Notes: generated from the letters alone by a model not told the origin. A DNA stretch of 64,000 bases from Streptomyces huiliensis (GCF_020037025.1 NZ_JAIQLH010000019.1:1-64000), one strand, 5' to 3'; positions 47,401 to 55,195 are shown, counted from the first letter of the stretch. Made by a program: numbers and translations.

Positions 47401-48174
47401 GCCCGCCTTCGCTGCGGCGTCAGCGAGCTGGGCGATGGTCATCGTTTCCTGGTCACGGGCGCGCGCCACGTTCTGCCCGGTCTCCAGGAAGTCCCGAATG
47501 TCCTCGGGGGAACCGCTCATGGCCTCCTGAGCGGCCTTTTTCACCTGCGGGCCACCGTCGCGCATGATCGAGAGGAGTTCGACGCGGTCGTCCTCCTCCT
47601 GGGCCGTGTACTGCCCGGAGGCGAGGAACTTCGCCAGCGCGTCGGGGGAGCCGTCGTTCAGCGCCTTCTGGCCAGCGTTGCGCACCGCGCGCTCGCCGTT
47701 GTTCATGGCGGTGAGGACCGCGACGCGCTGGTCGTCCTGGAAAGGCCCCTTGTAGCCGGAGTCGAGGAAGCTGGCCAGGGCCTCGCCGGAGCCGTCATCC
47801 AGCGCCTTTTGTGCGGCGTCGCGAACTCCCTTACCGCTGGAGTTCAACATCCGTAGAACCTTGAACCGGTTGTCCTCTTCGACGGCCATGCGCTGGCCGG
47901 ACTTGAGGAACTCCTGGATGTCTTGGTCCGAGCCGAGCAGAGCCTTGCCGGCGGCAGCCTTGACCGCGCGGTCTCCAGACCGCCACGCCTGGACTACCCG
48001 GCCGCGGTCACTGACTGCCGTCTTCCTTTCGGAACCTTGCTCCGCAGGCGCTGCCATCGCGGCCGGTAGCCCTAGCGCTCCGATCGAGACCGCGAGTGTC
48101 GTCGTCATCGCTGCCGCAGAACGGACAAATCGTATCTTCACGGCGTTAGGCCGCGAAGCCTTCCGTTTGTGCAT
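44476..48174 (-). CDS. Secreted ALF-repeat polymorphic toxin-like protein
   Basis: This 1232-aa exported protein has a signal peptide (about 1-42). A first block of four to five ALF repeats (about 55-240; units like ALLGSDQDIQEFLKSGQ and ALDDGSGEALASFLDSG) is followed by a long Ala-rich coiled coil (about 245-590). A second ALF block (about 600-790) and a second Ala-rich coil (about 800-950) come next. A Cys-containing linker (about 965-1100; FDGTCYLNGV, AGYCAWKS) leads to a C-terminal domain of about 115 residues with RPGAKIGNGSSAAAVRFELA, GGRWHSVKVEQSV and a final helix. That last part looks like a variable toxin tip; G-G-H-K spacing suggests a nuclease-type domain, but this is inference. 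An immunity-like gene overlaps its stop. Confidence 0.8.
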   Translation of the reverse strand: MHKRKASRPNAVKIRFVRSAAAMTTTLAVSIGALGLPAAMAAPAEQGSERKTAVSDRGRVVQAWRSGDRAVKAAAGKALLGSDQDIQEFLKSGQRMAVEEDNRFKVLRMLNSSGKGVRDAAQKALDDGSGEALASFLDSGYKGPFQDDQRVAVLTAMNNGERAVRNAGQKALNDGSPDALAKFLASGQYTAQEEDDRVELLSIMRDGGPQVKKAAQEAMSGSPEDIRDFLETGQNVARARDQETMTIAQLADAAAKAGKRAKRETDAAKAAASRAEQAASEAKKAAQKAAKETAEAKKDTGRAANAAGRAADAANGAADASRTAIQAANTAMSAARTAATAASRAAAAAAAAGQAAQRAYEYASAAAKNAGEASAAREAAQQARGAAAGARTAAAAALSALNAVNEAVNSAHAAANAGANAADAATAAAEAGAYSDTAGEEARRAQAAAARARNAAAAANAAANRAEALSRKAASAAQEAHNAANNAAKHAEAAAKAADEAAKAAGKTKDWANKATEHANEAMKASDAAAKAAKQAHDVEQIARASEAAQLEADKALAIQEAQDLKEKEQEGKKAEAWQEADSERQDKETDELLKEATAKGSSTHDAVTKGRQAALRLMSVGGPWTQEAAADVLSGADADVQQWLRSGRQLAVEQDNRARVGHLVDHGKSAVKKAAEKALSGSSDQIEEFLTTGQHVVQADDYRVQVLELMKEGGKSLKKAGSDVIDAGTPDALRSFIETGQYTAREEDDRAETLSIMNQGGPRVKAAAEVALSGPTYMLRDFVAEVQYKAAKQDHDAAVHVSEVNRLVANAQRSAADAKAHAAQAAEAAARARRAVVEADKYAKQAKASANEARGYADSAKKSAQDADRSAARAAESARQAKQAAASANNAAAAATDSANQASASAAQARTYAELAYASADSARQSALAAQKDAAEAAKAAEEAKLFAVTKQRKEAEEWRNKNPKPDEGDHPGTVDALQDYENGSTLFSFDGTCYLNGVPLPSKLGTGSCESLAADFDRWMGQNASGLAIDSFKDSDQAPAILLAGYCAWKSTSIFSNANNRGKCGPDLIKQLADVPPATITNEAGVGSGLSKLFRPFGKKLGKKLGWKWLQGSRPLDQIARNRYFHELYKDTLRREMEKPVVKDPYLVNVMDSLWRPGAKIGNGSSAAAVRFELATGKPVGGRWHSVKVEQSVDGLTNWLKSRAGQKASTSDLQAVHNVLRDLENALKGN

Positions 48175-48547
48175 ATCTCCTCAATATTTACCGGGTTTGG
48201 TCAGGAACTTGCCGGGAAGCGGCAAAGGCCTGCAATACCCTCCGGATCGTATACGTGCCCTATACATGATATCTTTTGGGGGCTTCTCCCGTCAGAGCTC
48301 TCAAAGCTCTCGTAAGCCCCTGTGAAGTCCAAACGACATAGATAGCGCATGTAGCGCTTTTTCGGACAAGCTTCTCAAGTGATATCAATAGGTCGCCAGT
48401 CCGAGCGCAGGGCACAGTTGACGCGCCATCAGCCTTGACAAGGGTCTTCAGAGGCAGATCGCAAGGCCACGAGTTCCTCGCTGGACGGGCAGCGCGACCA
48501 TGCGCGTTTTCTGTCGTCGTTGCTTATGAGGGGCAAGGAACCAACCC
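48175..48547. promoter_or_regulatory. Divergent promoter region between the ALF toxin and the small secreted protein
   Basis: These 373 bp are clearly more A/T-rich than the surrounding genome. They contain a double inverted repeat, GGGGCTT (48279-48285) with AAGCCCC (48314-48320), enclosing AGAGCT (48294-48299) and AGCTCT (48305-48310). A second feature is GTATACGTGCCCTATAC near 48249. They may be operators or a 5' leader hairpin. No -35/-10 pair is convincing. Confidence 0.5.
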
Positions 48548-49036
48548 ATGAAGCTGTTCTCCCGGGTGCTGGCCGCCAGCGCCGTCGTCGCTGCTACGGC
48601 CATCGCCGGCTCCACCGCAGCGGTGGCCGCCGATACCCCGCCCACAGGTGTCGAGGACTTCGAGTACCCCCAAGCCGACAAGATCCTGAAGGACCGGGGC
48701 ATCAAGCTGAAGCGCGGTGACGGCCACATCATGCTCGTCGCCTGCGACAGCCGACCCAACCTCATTGAGGTCTACGCCCGCGGCATGCAGACGACGGACA
48801 CCGTCGGCCAAGGTAAATTCTGCTTCCGCGTCACCGGCAAGACCGGCTACCTGAGCCTGGAGATTCCCTCGGTCTACGGGGCCAAAGGCAACGCCTACGC
48901 CGTCAAGCTCAACATGGTGACGGCCAACGAGGAGAAGTCCTACAACCTGGACAAGAACAAGTGGACCGGCGTCGGTGAGACCGATGACCCGCAGCGCCGC
49001 GAGTTCGACCTGCTGGAGATCGTCGCCAAGAAGTAG
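48548..49036 (+). CDS. Small secreted protein of unknown function
   Basis: This is a 162-aa exported protein. The signal peptide (about 1-28, LFSRVLAASAVVAATAIAGSTAAVAA) is followed by a beta-rich domain with two Cys (MLVACDSRP and GKFCFRVTGKTGYL), which could form a disulfide. The mature part is mixed-charge and ends with FDLLEIVAKK. I do not recognise the family, although proteins of this kind occur beside ALF-repeat and trypsin-like genes in Streptomyces. ATG at 48548 with GGGGCAAGGAACC upstream. It is 94 bp before the pseudoprotease and is probably co-expressed. Confidence 0.75.
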   Translation: MKLFSRVLAASAVVAATAIAGSTAAVAADTPPTGVEDFEYPQADKILKDRGIKLKRGDGHIMLVACDSRPNLIEVYARGMQTTDTVGQGKFCFRVTGKTGYLSLEIPSVYGAKGNAYAVKLNMVTANEEKSYNLDKNKWTGVGETDDPQRREFDLLEIVAKK

Positions 49037-49130
49037 GCCGCCGGCGACAGCCGAACCACAAGTGAGCGGCAGGCGAAGGAAGTCTCAGCCTGCCCTCTTT
49101 CGTAGATCCCACGACCCTGAAGGAACCTCC

Positions 49131-50735
49131 ATGTCTGGCAATGGTCCGCGCGCCGCGTGGATAGCAGGCCTCCTCGCCACCTCCGTCGCCACCAGCATCC
49201 TGGCCGGCCCCCAGGCGCACGCCGTCGTCGGCGACGAGGCCAAGGACGGGCAGTACCAATTCACTGCCAAGATCGACATCGGCGATGGCAAGCGCGCGTG
49301 CACCGGTGCGCTGGTGGAGAGCCAGTGGGTGCTCACGGCCGCAAGCTGTTTCGCCGACGACCCCTCGACGGGCTTCCGCATCACTGGCGGAACCCCGAAG
49401 ATGAAGACGAGCGTCACTGTGGGCCGCACCGACCTGTCGGGGACGGACGGAACCACTGTCGGCGCCGTCGAACTCGTGCCGCGCGGAGACCGTGACCTGG
49501 TCATGGTCAAGCTCGCAAAGCCAGTGGCCGGTGTGACCCCTGTGCCTGTGGCTACGAGCGAGCCCCGGCAGGGCGAGGACCTTCGCGCCGCCGGTTACGG
49601 CCGTACCAAGGACGAGTGGACGCCTGACCGCCTCCACTCCACCGACTTCAACGTCTCCGCCATATCCGGTGCCTCCCTGGACCTCGCGGGCAAGAGTGCC
49701 GACGCCGCCCTGTGCAAGGGCGACACGGGCTCACCTGCCTTCCGTGAGAAGGGCGGCAAGGCCGAGCTGGCCGCGATCAATTCCACTTTCTGGCAGGCTG
49801 GTTGCTGGGGCACGGATGAGAGCGAGACGCGCCGGAACGCCACCAGCACCCGTGTGGACGACATCGCGGACTGGATCCAGACCATCGGCGCCCGCGACCT
49901 CCTCAGCCGCAAGGACTGGAAGAACGCCGCCTACACGGCATCCGGATACTTCACCGGCCGCAGTGACGGCAAGCGATACATGGACCTGTTCGTCATCTGG
50001 AAGGACGGATCGGCCAGCCTGTACCAGGGCTCCATGGGCAGTGACCCCAAGACGCCCTTCTCTGCCGAGTACCAGATCGCCGGTGCCAACAGCACCTGGA
50101 AGTACGCCCGAGCCATCACCGGTGGTGACTTCGCCGGTGATGGCCGGGACGGGCTCTTCGTCCGCTGGACGGACGGCGAGGTAACCGAGTATGCGCACCT
50201 CGACGAGAAGGGAGCCCACGGTGAGAAGACCCTGCAGAAGGGTGCGAAGAACAACCCCAATCCCTTCTGGAAGAACGCACGCCTCGTGACGGCCGGCAAA
50301 TTCACCGGCAACAGCCAGCGCGACGACGTCCTCGTGGTGTGGGAGAACGGCTCCACCGCCATGTACACGGACATCCACTCAAAGGGCCTGAGCGGCCACG
50401 TTCAGCTGACTGAAGCCAGCAAGTCCTGGGATGGCGCTGTACAGATCAGCACGGGCGACTTCACCGGGAAGACGACCTCTGACCTGCTGGTCCAGTGGCA
50501 GAACGGCGAGACGAGGATCTACTCCGGCGTCGACACCAAGGGGTACCACGGCCACACCAAGCTCCGTGAGGCCGGCTCCCCCTGGAAGAATGCGCGCACC
50601 CTGACTACCGGCTCATTCGCCAACAACGCCCACAAAATCAACGACATCCTCATCAGCTGGGCCAACGGCAACCTGGGCGTCTACCCCGGCGCCAACGGAG
50701 ACGGCACTCACGGAGGCATCGAGCTCGTCAGCTAA
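49131..50735 (+). CDS. Secreted trypsin-fold protein lacking two catalytic residues, with C-terminal WxxG-type repeats
   Basis: This 534-aa exported protein has a signal peptide (about 1-30) and a chymotrypsin-like S1 domain (about 31-250). The usual LTAAHC is WVLTAASCFADD, so the catalytic His is Ser. The usual GDSGGP is CKGDTGSPAF, so the nucleophile Ser is Thr. Asp is kept in RDLVMVKLAKP. The protein is therefore probably not a normal serine protease. From about residue 270 there are five repeats of about 48 aa with cores DLFVIWKDGSASLYQG, GLFVRWTDGEVTEY, DVLVVWENGSTAMYTD, DLLVQWQNGETRIYSG and DILISWANGNLGVYPG. This suggests a beta-propeller-like binding domain. ATG at 49131, GAAGGAACC upstream. 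Confidence 0.85.
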   Translation: MSGNGPRAAWIAGLLATSVATSILAGPQAHAVVGDEAKDGQYQFTAKIDIGDGKRACTGALVESQWVLTAASCFADDPSTGFRITGGTPKMKTSVTVGRTDLSGTDGTTVGAVELVPRGDRDLVMVKLAKPVAGVTPVPVATSEPRQGEDLRAAGYGRTKDEWTPDRLHSTDFNVSAISGASLDLAGKSADAALCKGDTGSPAFREKGGKAELAAINSTFWQAGCWGTDESETRRNATSTRVDDIADWIQTIGARDLLSRKDWKNAAYTASGYFTGRSDGKRYMDLFVIWKDGSASLYQGSMGSDPKTPFSAEYQIAGANSTWKYARAITGGDFAGDGRDGLFVRWTDGEVTEYAHLDEKGAHGEKTLQKGAKNNPNPFWKNARLVTAGKFTGNSQRDDVLVVWENGSTAMYTDIHSKGLSGHVQLTEASKSWDGAVQISTGDFTGKTTSDLLVQWQNGETRIYSGVDTKGYHGHTKLREAGSPWKNARTLTTGSFANNAHKINDILISWANGNLGVYPGANGDGTHGGIELVS

Positions 50736-50755
50736 CTTTCCTTGTGTGAAGCAAG

Positions 50756-50786
50756 CAAGCCCGGCCGGGCACACCGGCCGGGCTTG
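50756..50786 (+). terminator. Terminator after the pseudoprotease gene
   Basis: A perfect 13-bp stem CAAGCCCGGCCGG (50756-50768) and CCGGCCGGGCTTG (50774-50786) has a 5-nt loop, 20 bp after the stop codon. Confidence 0.85.
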
Positions 50787-51008
50787 TGACGATCAAGGAA
50801 CCAAGACCCTGTTCGCGGACTCTATGGGTTGAGTAATCAGAGGTGAAGCCTCATAGGACAGAGCCCTGAAGGGTCGTGACTATTCCGACCTACGTACGCG
50901 GCCGGGGTCAGCGCCTCCTTCCACGCGGTGGCTTCGTCCACGCGTGCTCCTTGGCGGACTGCGACGACAGGGACCAGCTCGGCGGGTTGCGGAGGTTGAC
51001 AGGGCGGG

Positions 51009-51850
51009 TCAGGGCCGGGCGGCAGCGAGTGGTTGTCCCCTGAGGTCCCGCACGGCTGGTACCGCCTCGTGCGGCTGGGCCTCGCGGGCCAGGTCGAGGA
51101 AACGTCGGCGGACCCGTGAGAAGTCCACGGCGGTGCCCATGGTCAGGGCTTTGCGGCCGGCCTGGCAGGCGGCGTCGAAGTCGCCGACGACGAACAGGAC
51201 TCGTGCCGCGGCGACGGCGTCAGCGGCGGGGTGGGGGTTGCCGCTGGTGCGGGCGAGGGAGAGCAGGACCTCGCCGAGGGTGGAGCAGAGCTCGGCGGTG
51301 TCGAGGTAGGTAACGTACGCGGGGAGCTCCTCAAGGGTCTCCTCGTGGAAGATTTCCTGGGCGTGGAGCCGGTTGCGGCGGGCTTCGGCGGCGTCGTTGC
51401 GCAGCGCGGCGAAGCGGCCGGCGAGGGCGTAGAGGCCGGCGCGGAGTACTGGGTGGGCCCGGCCGTAGGTGCCGTAGAGGCCTAGGGCGATGCAGTCGGC
51501 CGCGACTTCGGGTCTGCCGAGGTAGCCCCAGCTGCGGGCGAGGCACTGCAGTAGGTGGGCGGTCAGGTTGCGGTCGCCGCTCTCGCGGCCGGCGTGGACG
51601 GCGAGGGTGAGCTAGCGGATGGCGGCGGGCCACTGGGCGACGTCGTGGCTCATCCAGCCGACGCATTCGGCGAGTTCGGCGAAGAGCACGCGACCGGCGG
51701 TTTCGGAGTAGTGGCCGTCGCGGATGATGCGGGTGGCCCAGGCGAGTTGGCCTGTGGCGGAGTGCAGGGTGGACGCTCGTCGGCGGGTCGCGCGCGCGGC
51801 GAGGCCGCCGTCGAGCAGCGGCCCGACGGCGGCTGGTGCTTGGCCTCGGA
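51009..51850 (-). pseudogene. Truncated regulator (C-terminal TPR-like part of an XRE-type protein) with in-frame stop
   Basis: Reading from about 51845, one minus-strand frame encodes AAVGPLLDGGLAAR, STLHSATGQLAWATRII and ECVGWMSHDVAQWPAAIR. A TAG codon follows at 51614-51612. It then continues with LTLAVHAGRESGDRNLTAHL, LGLYGTYGRAHPVLRAGLYA and LCSTLGEVLLSL. It ends VDFSRVRRRFLDLAREAQ and a TGA at 51011. This is the repeated-helix C-terminal portion of a Streptomyces regulator or TPR protein. The N-terminal DNA-binding part is missing, since the frame is closed upstream of about 51857. One nonsense mutation plus the 5' truncation indicate a pseudogene. Confidence 0.7.
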
Positions 51851-52038
51851 CTCGACTTCACCGTCGTCCCCGACCATCGCGGGGAGGAGTTCGCTGAAGG
51901 GCTGCTGGAGCATCTCTTCGGTCTCGCCCCGCAGGCGCGGGCGACGTGCTTCATCGTGCGCCGCTGGGACGCCGCCCGGGCCCGGGGTCACTTCGGTGCC
52001 GACCTGCAGCTCGCGGCCGACCGCCGCAGGCGGGGTAG

Positions 52039-52788
52039 CTGCCGCCCAGCGCGCTGGTCTGGCCGGCCCCTGGCACCCGCGAGGAGCTCGAGTTGGTCGT
52101 GCACCAGGCGGCGAACTACCTTCTCGTCGCCGACCAGGGCGGGCCAGCGGGGCCCGGCTGTTGCGCCCGCAAGATGTTGCTGGAGACCCTGCGGGCGCTG
52201 ACTGCTCCCGGGCCGGATGGCATCACCCGCTACACCACCGTGCTCGACGACCCGACGGGCTGGGCCGACGTCCTTCTCCCCTCGCAGGTCCGCGCTCTGG
52301 TCGCGGGCCGGGAGACCGGCCGGCCCCTGGACTGGCCCGCCGACCGCGTCTACGCCATCTTCCTCCGGCTCCTCGCCCAGTTCCTCGGCCCCGCAACCGA
52401 CCCCACCGCCGCCGGCCGCGGCCCCGCCGAGCCCGCTGCCGCGCCCGATGTGCTGACGGGGTTCCAGGTCGCCGGCCTCGCCTACTTCGGCGTCCTGCAC
52501 AGCACCGCGCCCGCCGACTACGCCCGCATGCTGCTGCGTACGTGGGCGCGCCTTGAGGCGGACGGGCTGGAGCACGCCCGCGCCCGTCGCGCCGACGTCG
52601 CGCAGCTGGCGGTGAGCGAGGCGGCCGAGCACCGGCTCCACGACCTGACCGTGTTGGGGAAGGCGATGGCCGCGCTGCGCCGTTGGAGGCTTACGAGCAC
52701 GGCTTGTACGCGGCGCAGTGCGAGGCACTCGGTTCCGGTTTGGGCCGGTTCGGGGAGTCCGTTCGTCTCCAGGGGCGTACGGTGGTGA
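52039..52788 (+). CDS. Hypothetical protein, probably 5'-truncated
   Basis: The frame is open from 52039 (after a TAG at 52036) and reads SALVWPAPGTREELELVVHQ, then ANYLLVADQGGPAG, ARKMLLETLRALTAP and DVLLPSQVRALVAGRET. A second part is GFQVAGLAYFGVLHSTAPAD and VAQLAVSEAAEHRLHDLTVL. It looks like real alpha-helical coding sequence, but the only usable start in the front part is TTG at 52093, so the 5' end is probably lost. The last 35 codons (after 52680) look non-coding and overlap the next frame. I do not recognise the family. Confidence 0.45.
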   Translation: MPPSALVWPAPGTREELELVVHQAANYLLVADQGGPAGPGCCARKMLLETLRALTAPGPDGITRYTTVLDDPTGWADVLLPSQVRALVAGRETGRPLDWPADRVYAIFLRLLAQFLGPATDPTAAGRGPAEPAAAPDVLTGFQVAGLAYFGVLHSTAPADYARMLLRTWARLEADGLEHARARRADVAQLAVSEAAEHRLHDLTVLGKAMAALRRWRLTSTACTRRSARHSVPVWAGSGSPFVSRGVRW

Positions 52789-53135
52789 TCGTCTGTGGGC
52801 AGGTGATCTATCCGTTCCGCTACGCGAAGAAGGACGTTCCCGTCACGACCGCCCGTCTGCGGCGCGCCACCGGCCTCCGGGCCGATCTCATCCGGCGCCA
52901 TGGGCCCGAGCCCATGCAACAGGCCCTGGACTTGGGTCTGGAGGAAGAGCTCGACGGGCCGGGAATCCACCCCGACCTGGCGCTGATACCCGAGGGGCAC
53001 GGCTTGGTGCTCGTCGCCTACGCGTGTTCCATGGAGCACGGCGTCATGCGCATCGAATGGGGCTCCGCGGAACTCCGCCGGGAAGACCGGTACCTCCTCT
53101 GGCGCCACCACGAGCCGCTGTCCGCGAAACAGTGA
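52683..53135 (+). CDS. Hypothetical protein, possibly fused or frameshifted to the preceding frame
   Basis: This frame of about 150 codons (TTG at 52683 the first possible start, no ribosome-binding site) has good coding character. It reads EAYEHGLYAAQCEALGSGLG, VRLQGRTVVIVCGQVIYPFR, TGLRADLIRRHGPEPMQQAL, PEGHGLVLVAYACSMEHG and REDRYLLWRHHEPLSAKQ. The preceding frame loses coding character exactly where this one begins. Either a true start was deleted or a single frameshift near 52680 split one gene. Family and function are not recognised. Confidence 0.55.
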   Translation: MEAYEHGLYAAQCEALGSGLGRFGESVRLQGRTVVIVCGQVIYPFRYAKKDVPVTTARLRRATGLRADLIRRHGPEPMQQALDLGLEEELDGPGIHPDLALIPEGHGLVLVAYACSMEHGVMRIEWGSAELRREDRYLLWRHHEPLSAKQ

Positions 53136-53153
53136 CGCCCTGAAACGGGGGCG

Positions 53154-53182
53154 ACCCCTCTCCCGAATTCCAGGAGAGGGGT
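53154..53182. terminator. Convergent hairpin terminator
   Basis: CCCCTCTCC (53155-53163) pairs with GGAGAGGGG (53173-53181) around a 9-nt loop, between the hypothetical gene at 53135 and the convergent gene ending at 53200. Confidence 0.75.
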
Positions 53183-53199
53183 GGCGAGGGTGCGGCGAA

Positions 53200-53601
53200 T
53201 TACTTCTTCCGGCGCTTGCGGGGCGCGGGGATCACCGGGGCCTCGGTTTCGCGCGCGGCGGCGAAGTAGGGCGCCATTACCTCCTCGTACCGCTTCAAGG
53301 ATTCGGCGCCCAGGTCGACCTCAAGCCACTTCGGAACCTGAATTTCCTTGATTTCGGTCACCGGCGAGCCGTCCTCGTCCACCTCCCCCGTGAAGTCCTC
53401 CATCTCCTCGGTCACCGTCACGGCGAACTTGACCGTAGTCAACTCCTCGGTCACCTCGGGGTCGAGGTCGTCGAAGTCGATCCGCTGAACGTAAATCGGC
53501 GTCGTGATCGTCTGACCACCGACCTCGATCGTCTTCACTCCCTCTTCCACGCCCGGAAGTCCCTTGCGGGTTTCGTCTACCTCGATGAACTTGGTGCCCA
53601 T
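53200..53601 (-). CDS. Small acidic protein with an Lsr2-dimerisation-like segment and basic tail
   Basis: This 133-aa protein has no signal peptide. The N-terminal 100 residues are acidic and beta-rich (TTPIYVQRIDFDDLDPEVTE, FTGEVDEDGSPVTEI). From about residue 94 it reads WLEVDLGAESLKRYEEVMAP then YFAAARE, close in pattern to the beta-strand plus helix of the Lsr2 dimerisation domain (YEIDL..KNAK.LR.ALAPYV.AAR). It ends in PAPRKRRKK in place of the Lsr2 AT-hook domain. An Lsr2-interacting or antagonist role is speculative. ATG at 53601 with GAAAGGG upstream. It lies within the accessory region and is less G/C-rich than core genes. Confidence 0.7.
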   Translation of the reverse strand: MGTKFIEVDETRKGLPGVEEGVKTIEVGGQTITTPIYVQRIDFDDLDPEVTEELTTVKFAVTVTEEMEDFTGEVDEDGSPVTEIKEIQVPKWLEVDLGAESLKRYEEVMAPYFAAARETEAPVIPAPRKRRKK

Positions 53602-54176
53602 GGATGGCGCCCTTTCTTGTTGCCGTTGCGATGCAAAGTCTAGTGGATCAGCGGTAGTTGACGCCAATTCAGGTAGTGTGCGTTTTGGTGGGGTAAGTGC
53701 CCGAACGTAATTGCCGGTCAAGCGGGCGCTTCACGGAAACGGATACGGGAAAACACCTTTATCGACAGGTCGTCGAGTTGTTCACTGTCCCGCTCCTGTG
53801 CCTTCCAGTCCTGGCCCGATCGATGTATGGGCAGTGGACTCGCCCGGCTCGGCGGCACGAAGCGCGTCCTTTTCGACGCGGTGGGGGCGTGCACCACCAC
53901 ATCGTCAGTCTGCGCGAGGCGGTTTCCCGCGCCCTGGCCTTCGTGTCCGGCCCCACGCGCGTGACGCGTGCGCAGCTCGTGGCACGCCATTACCAGGTAC
54001 GGGAACGCATCGGCCATGCGGGCTGAAACGGCGCTCTCTTCCCGCGCATTGCGGCGAACCGACCCTGAAGGGGAGGGAAGCGCACGGGTGGTGCCGAGGG
54101 GGAGCCCGCGACGTCCGGACCGCTCTATGTTCCCGTTCTGCCGGCCCGGTCGCATGCGGCCGGGGTCTTCCGGCGA
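53602..54176. other. 575-bp region without a convincing gene
   Basis: Several frames stay open by chance, but none has clear coding character on either strand. From 54069 to 54176 the plus strand, in frame with the next gene, reads GPLYVPVLPARSHAAGVFRR, which is the expected N-terminus of that beta-family protein. No ATG, GTG or TTG starts this stretch. Confidence 0.5.
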
Positions 54177-55163
54177 TTGGCGCCGGACGTTCGGGCCGCG
54201 ATCAGGCCGCTGTGGAACCTGCCGCCGTTGCCCGGAGTGGCCCAGGAGGCCCTCACCGCAGGGGTGGGGAAGTACGTCGGTCGGGTGAGTGCCGTGAGCC
54301 GTCACGGCGGGTGGACCGACGCTCCCTGCGGTGGGGACGCCCAGTTCCCCGCCGTGGACCAAGCGCTCTCAATCTACTGTGAGTTGGGATTGCTGCGGCC
54401 GGTCACCGGGCCGGAGAGGACGGAGGCGCGACAGACGGCGGCCGGGGAGACGGCACGGCGCTGTCTGCGCGGACTGGGCGTCCGGGTGCGGGTCACGGGG
54501 GAGTGGGACGACCGCCGGGGAGAGCGCGTCCGGAGCCTGCTGGCCCGGACCGGTGCGGAGGTGCCCGTGGACCTGCTGCTCGACATGGAAGCGGTGCTCG
54601 ACGGCCGGCCTGACGCGAGTAAGGAGGCGCTGTGCGCCCTCGACGCGCTGATGCCCTTGGCGGCCTGGCGGAGCGTTGCGCTGCTCGGCGGGGCCTTTCC
54701 TCAGCTGACCGCCGGCATGCTGGAAGGGGGATCGTGCGAGAGGGCGCGGGCGGAGTGGCGCATGTGGCACGAGGTGCGGGCGACGGGCAGGCCCTATACC
54801 CCGCTGCTCCGTTACGGCGACTACGGCGTGCAGCCTCCGAGCGCCCTCGCGCAGGCCCCTTCCACGGGGAAGGGAGGGCCGTCCTGGGGCGTGCTCCGTT
54901 ACACCACTGCCAGTTCGTACCTGCTGTTCAAGACGCTGCCCCGGGGGCCCGACCGGATCGCCGTCACCCGCGGTGCGGCCCGCCGGATCGTCCGGCTGCC
55001 CGAGTTCCGGAGAGCGGGAGCCGGAGGCGGTGAGGAATGGCTCAGCGACTGCGCGAACGGCCCGCTCTCAACCAGCGAGGGCATGGGTGGGCGCAGGGAG
55101 TGGCTGTGGGCGGGAAACCTTCAGCACATGATGTACGTCGTACGGAGCCTGACCAACGGCTGA
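54177..55163 (+). CDS. Beta-family protein (phage T4 beta-protein-like), 5' end uncertain
   Basis: This frame of about 328 aa is characteristic of the actinobacterial beta family: VRAAIRPLWNLPPLPGVAQE near the start, PVDLLLDMEAVLDGRPDASKEALCALDALM, WRSVALLGGAFPQLTAGML, PYTPLLRYGDYGVQPPSALA and WGVLRYTTASSYLLFKTLPRG. It ends WAGNLQHMMYVVRSLTNG. TTG 54177 is the first usable codon, but homologous-looking residues continue upstream to about 54117, so a frameshift or a start mutation is likely. These proteins occur near phage-defence and mobile regions; molecular role unknown. Confidence 0.65.
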   Translation: MAPDVRAAIRPLWNLPPLPGVAQEALTAGVGKYVGRVSAVSRHGGWTDAPCGGDAQFPAVDQALSIYCELGLLRPVTGPERTEARQTAAGETARRCLRGLGVRVRVTGEWDDRRGERVRSLLARTGAEVPVDLLLDMEAVLDGRPDASKEALCALDALMPLAAWRSVALLGGAFPQLTAGMLEGGSCERARAEWRMWHEVRATGRPYTPLLRYGDYGVQPPSALAQAPSTGKGGPSWGVLRYTTASSYLLFKTLPRGPDRIAVTRGAARRIVRLPEFRRAGAGGGEEWLSDCANGPLSTSEGMGGRREWLWAGNLQHMMYVVRSLTNG

Positions 55164-55195
55164 GTGGGCCGCCGGGCCCGGCCGCGCCGCGGGAC

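Noticed and set aside
49131-50735. Calling this an active trypsin-like protease
   Set aside because: Both the His and Ser positions of the triad are replaced (LTAASC, GDTGSP).
53697-54026. Possible 109-codon gene on the plus strand
   Set aside because: No ribosome-binding site, no family features, and most codons lack the third-position bias of neighbouring genes.
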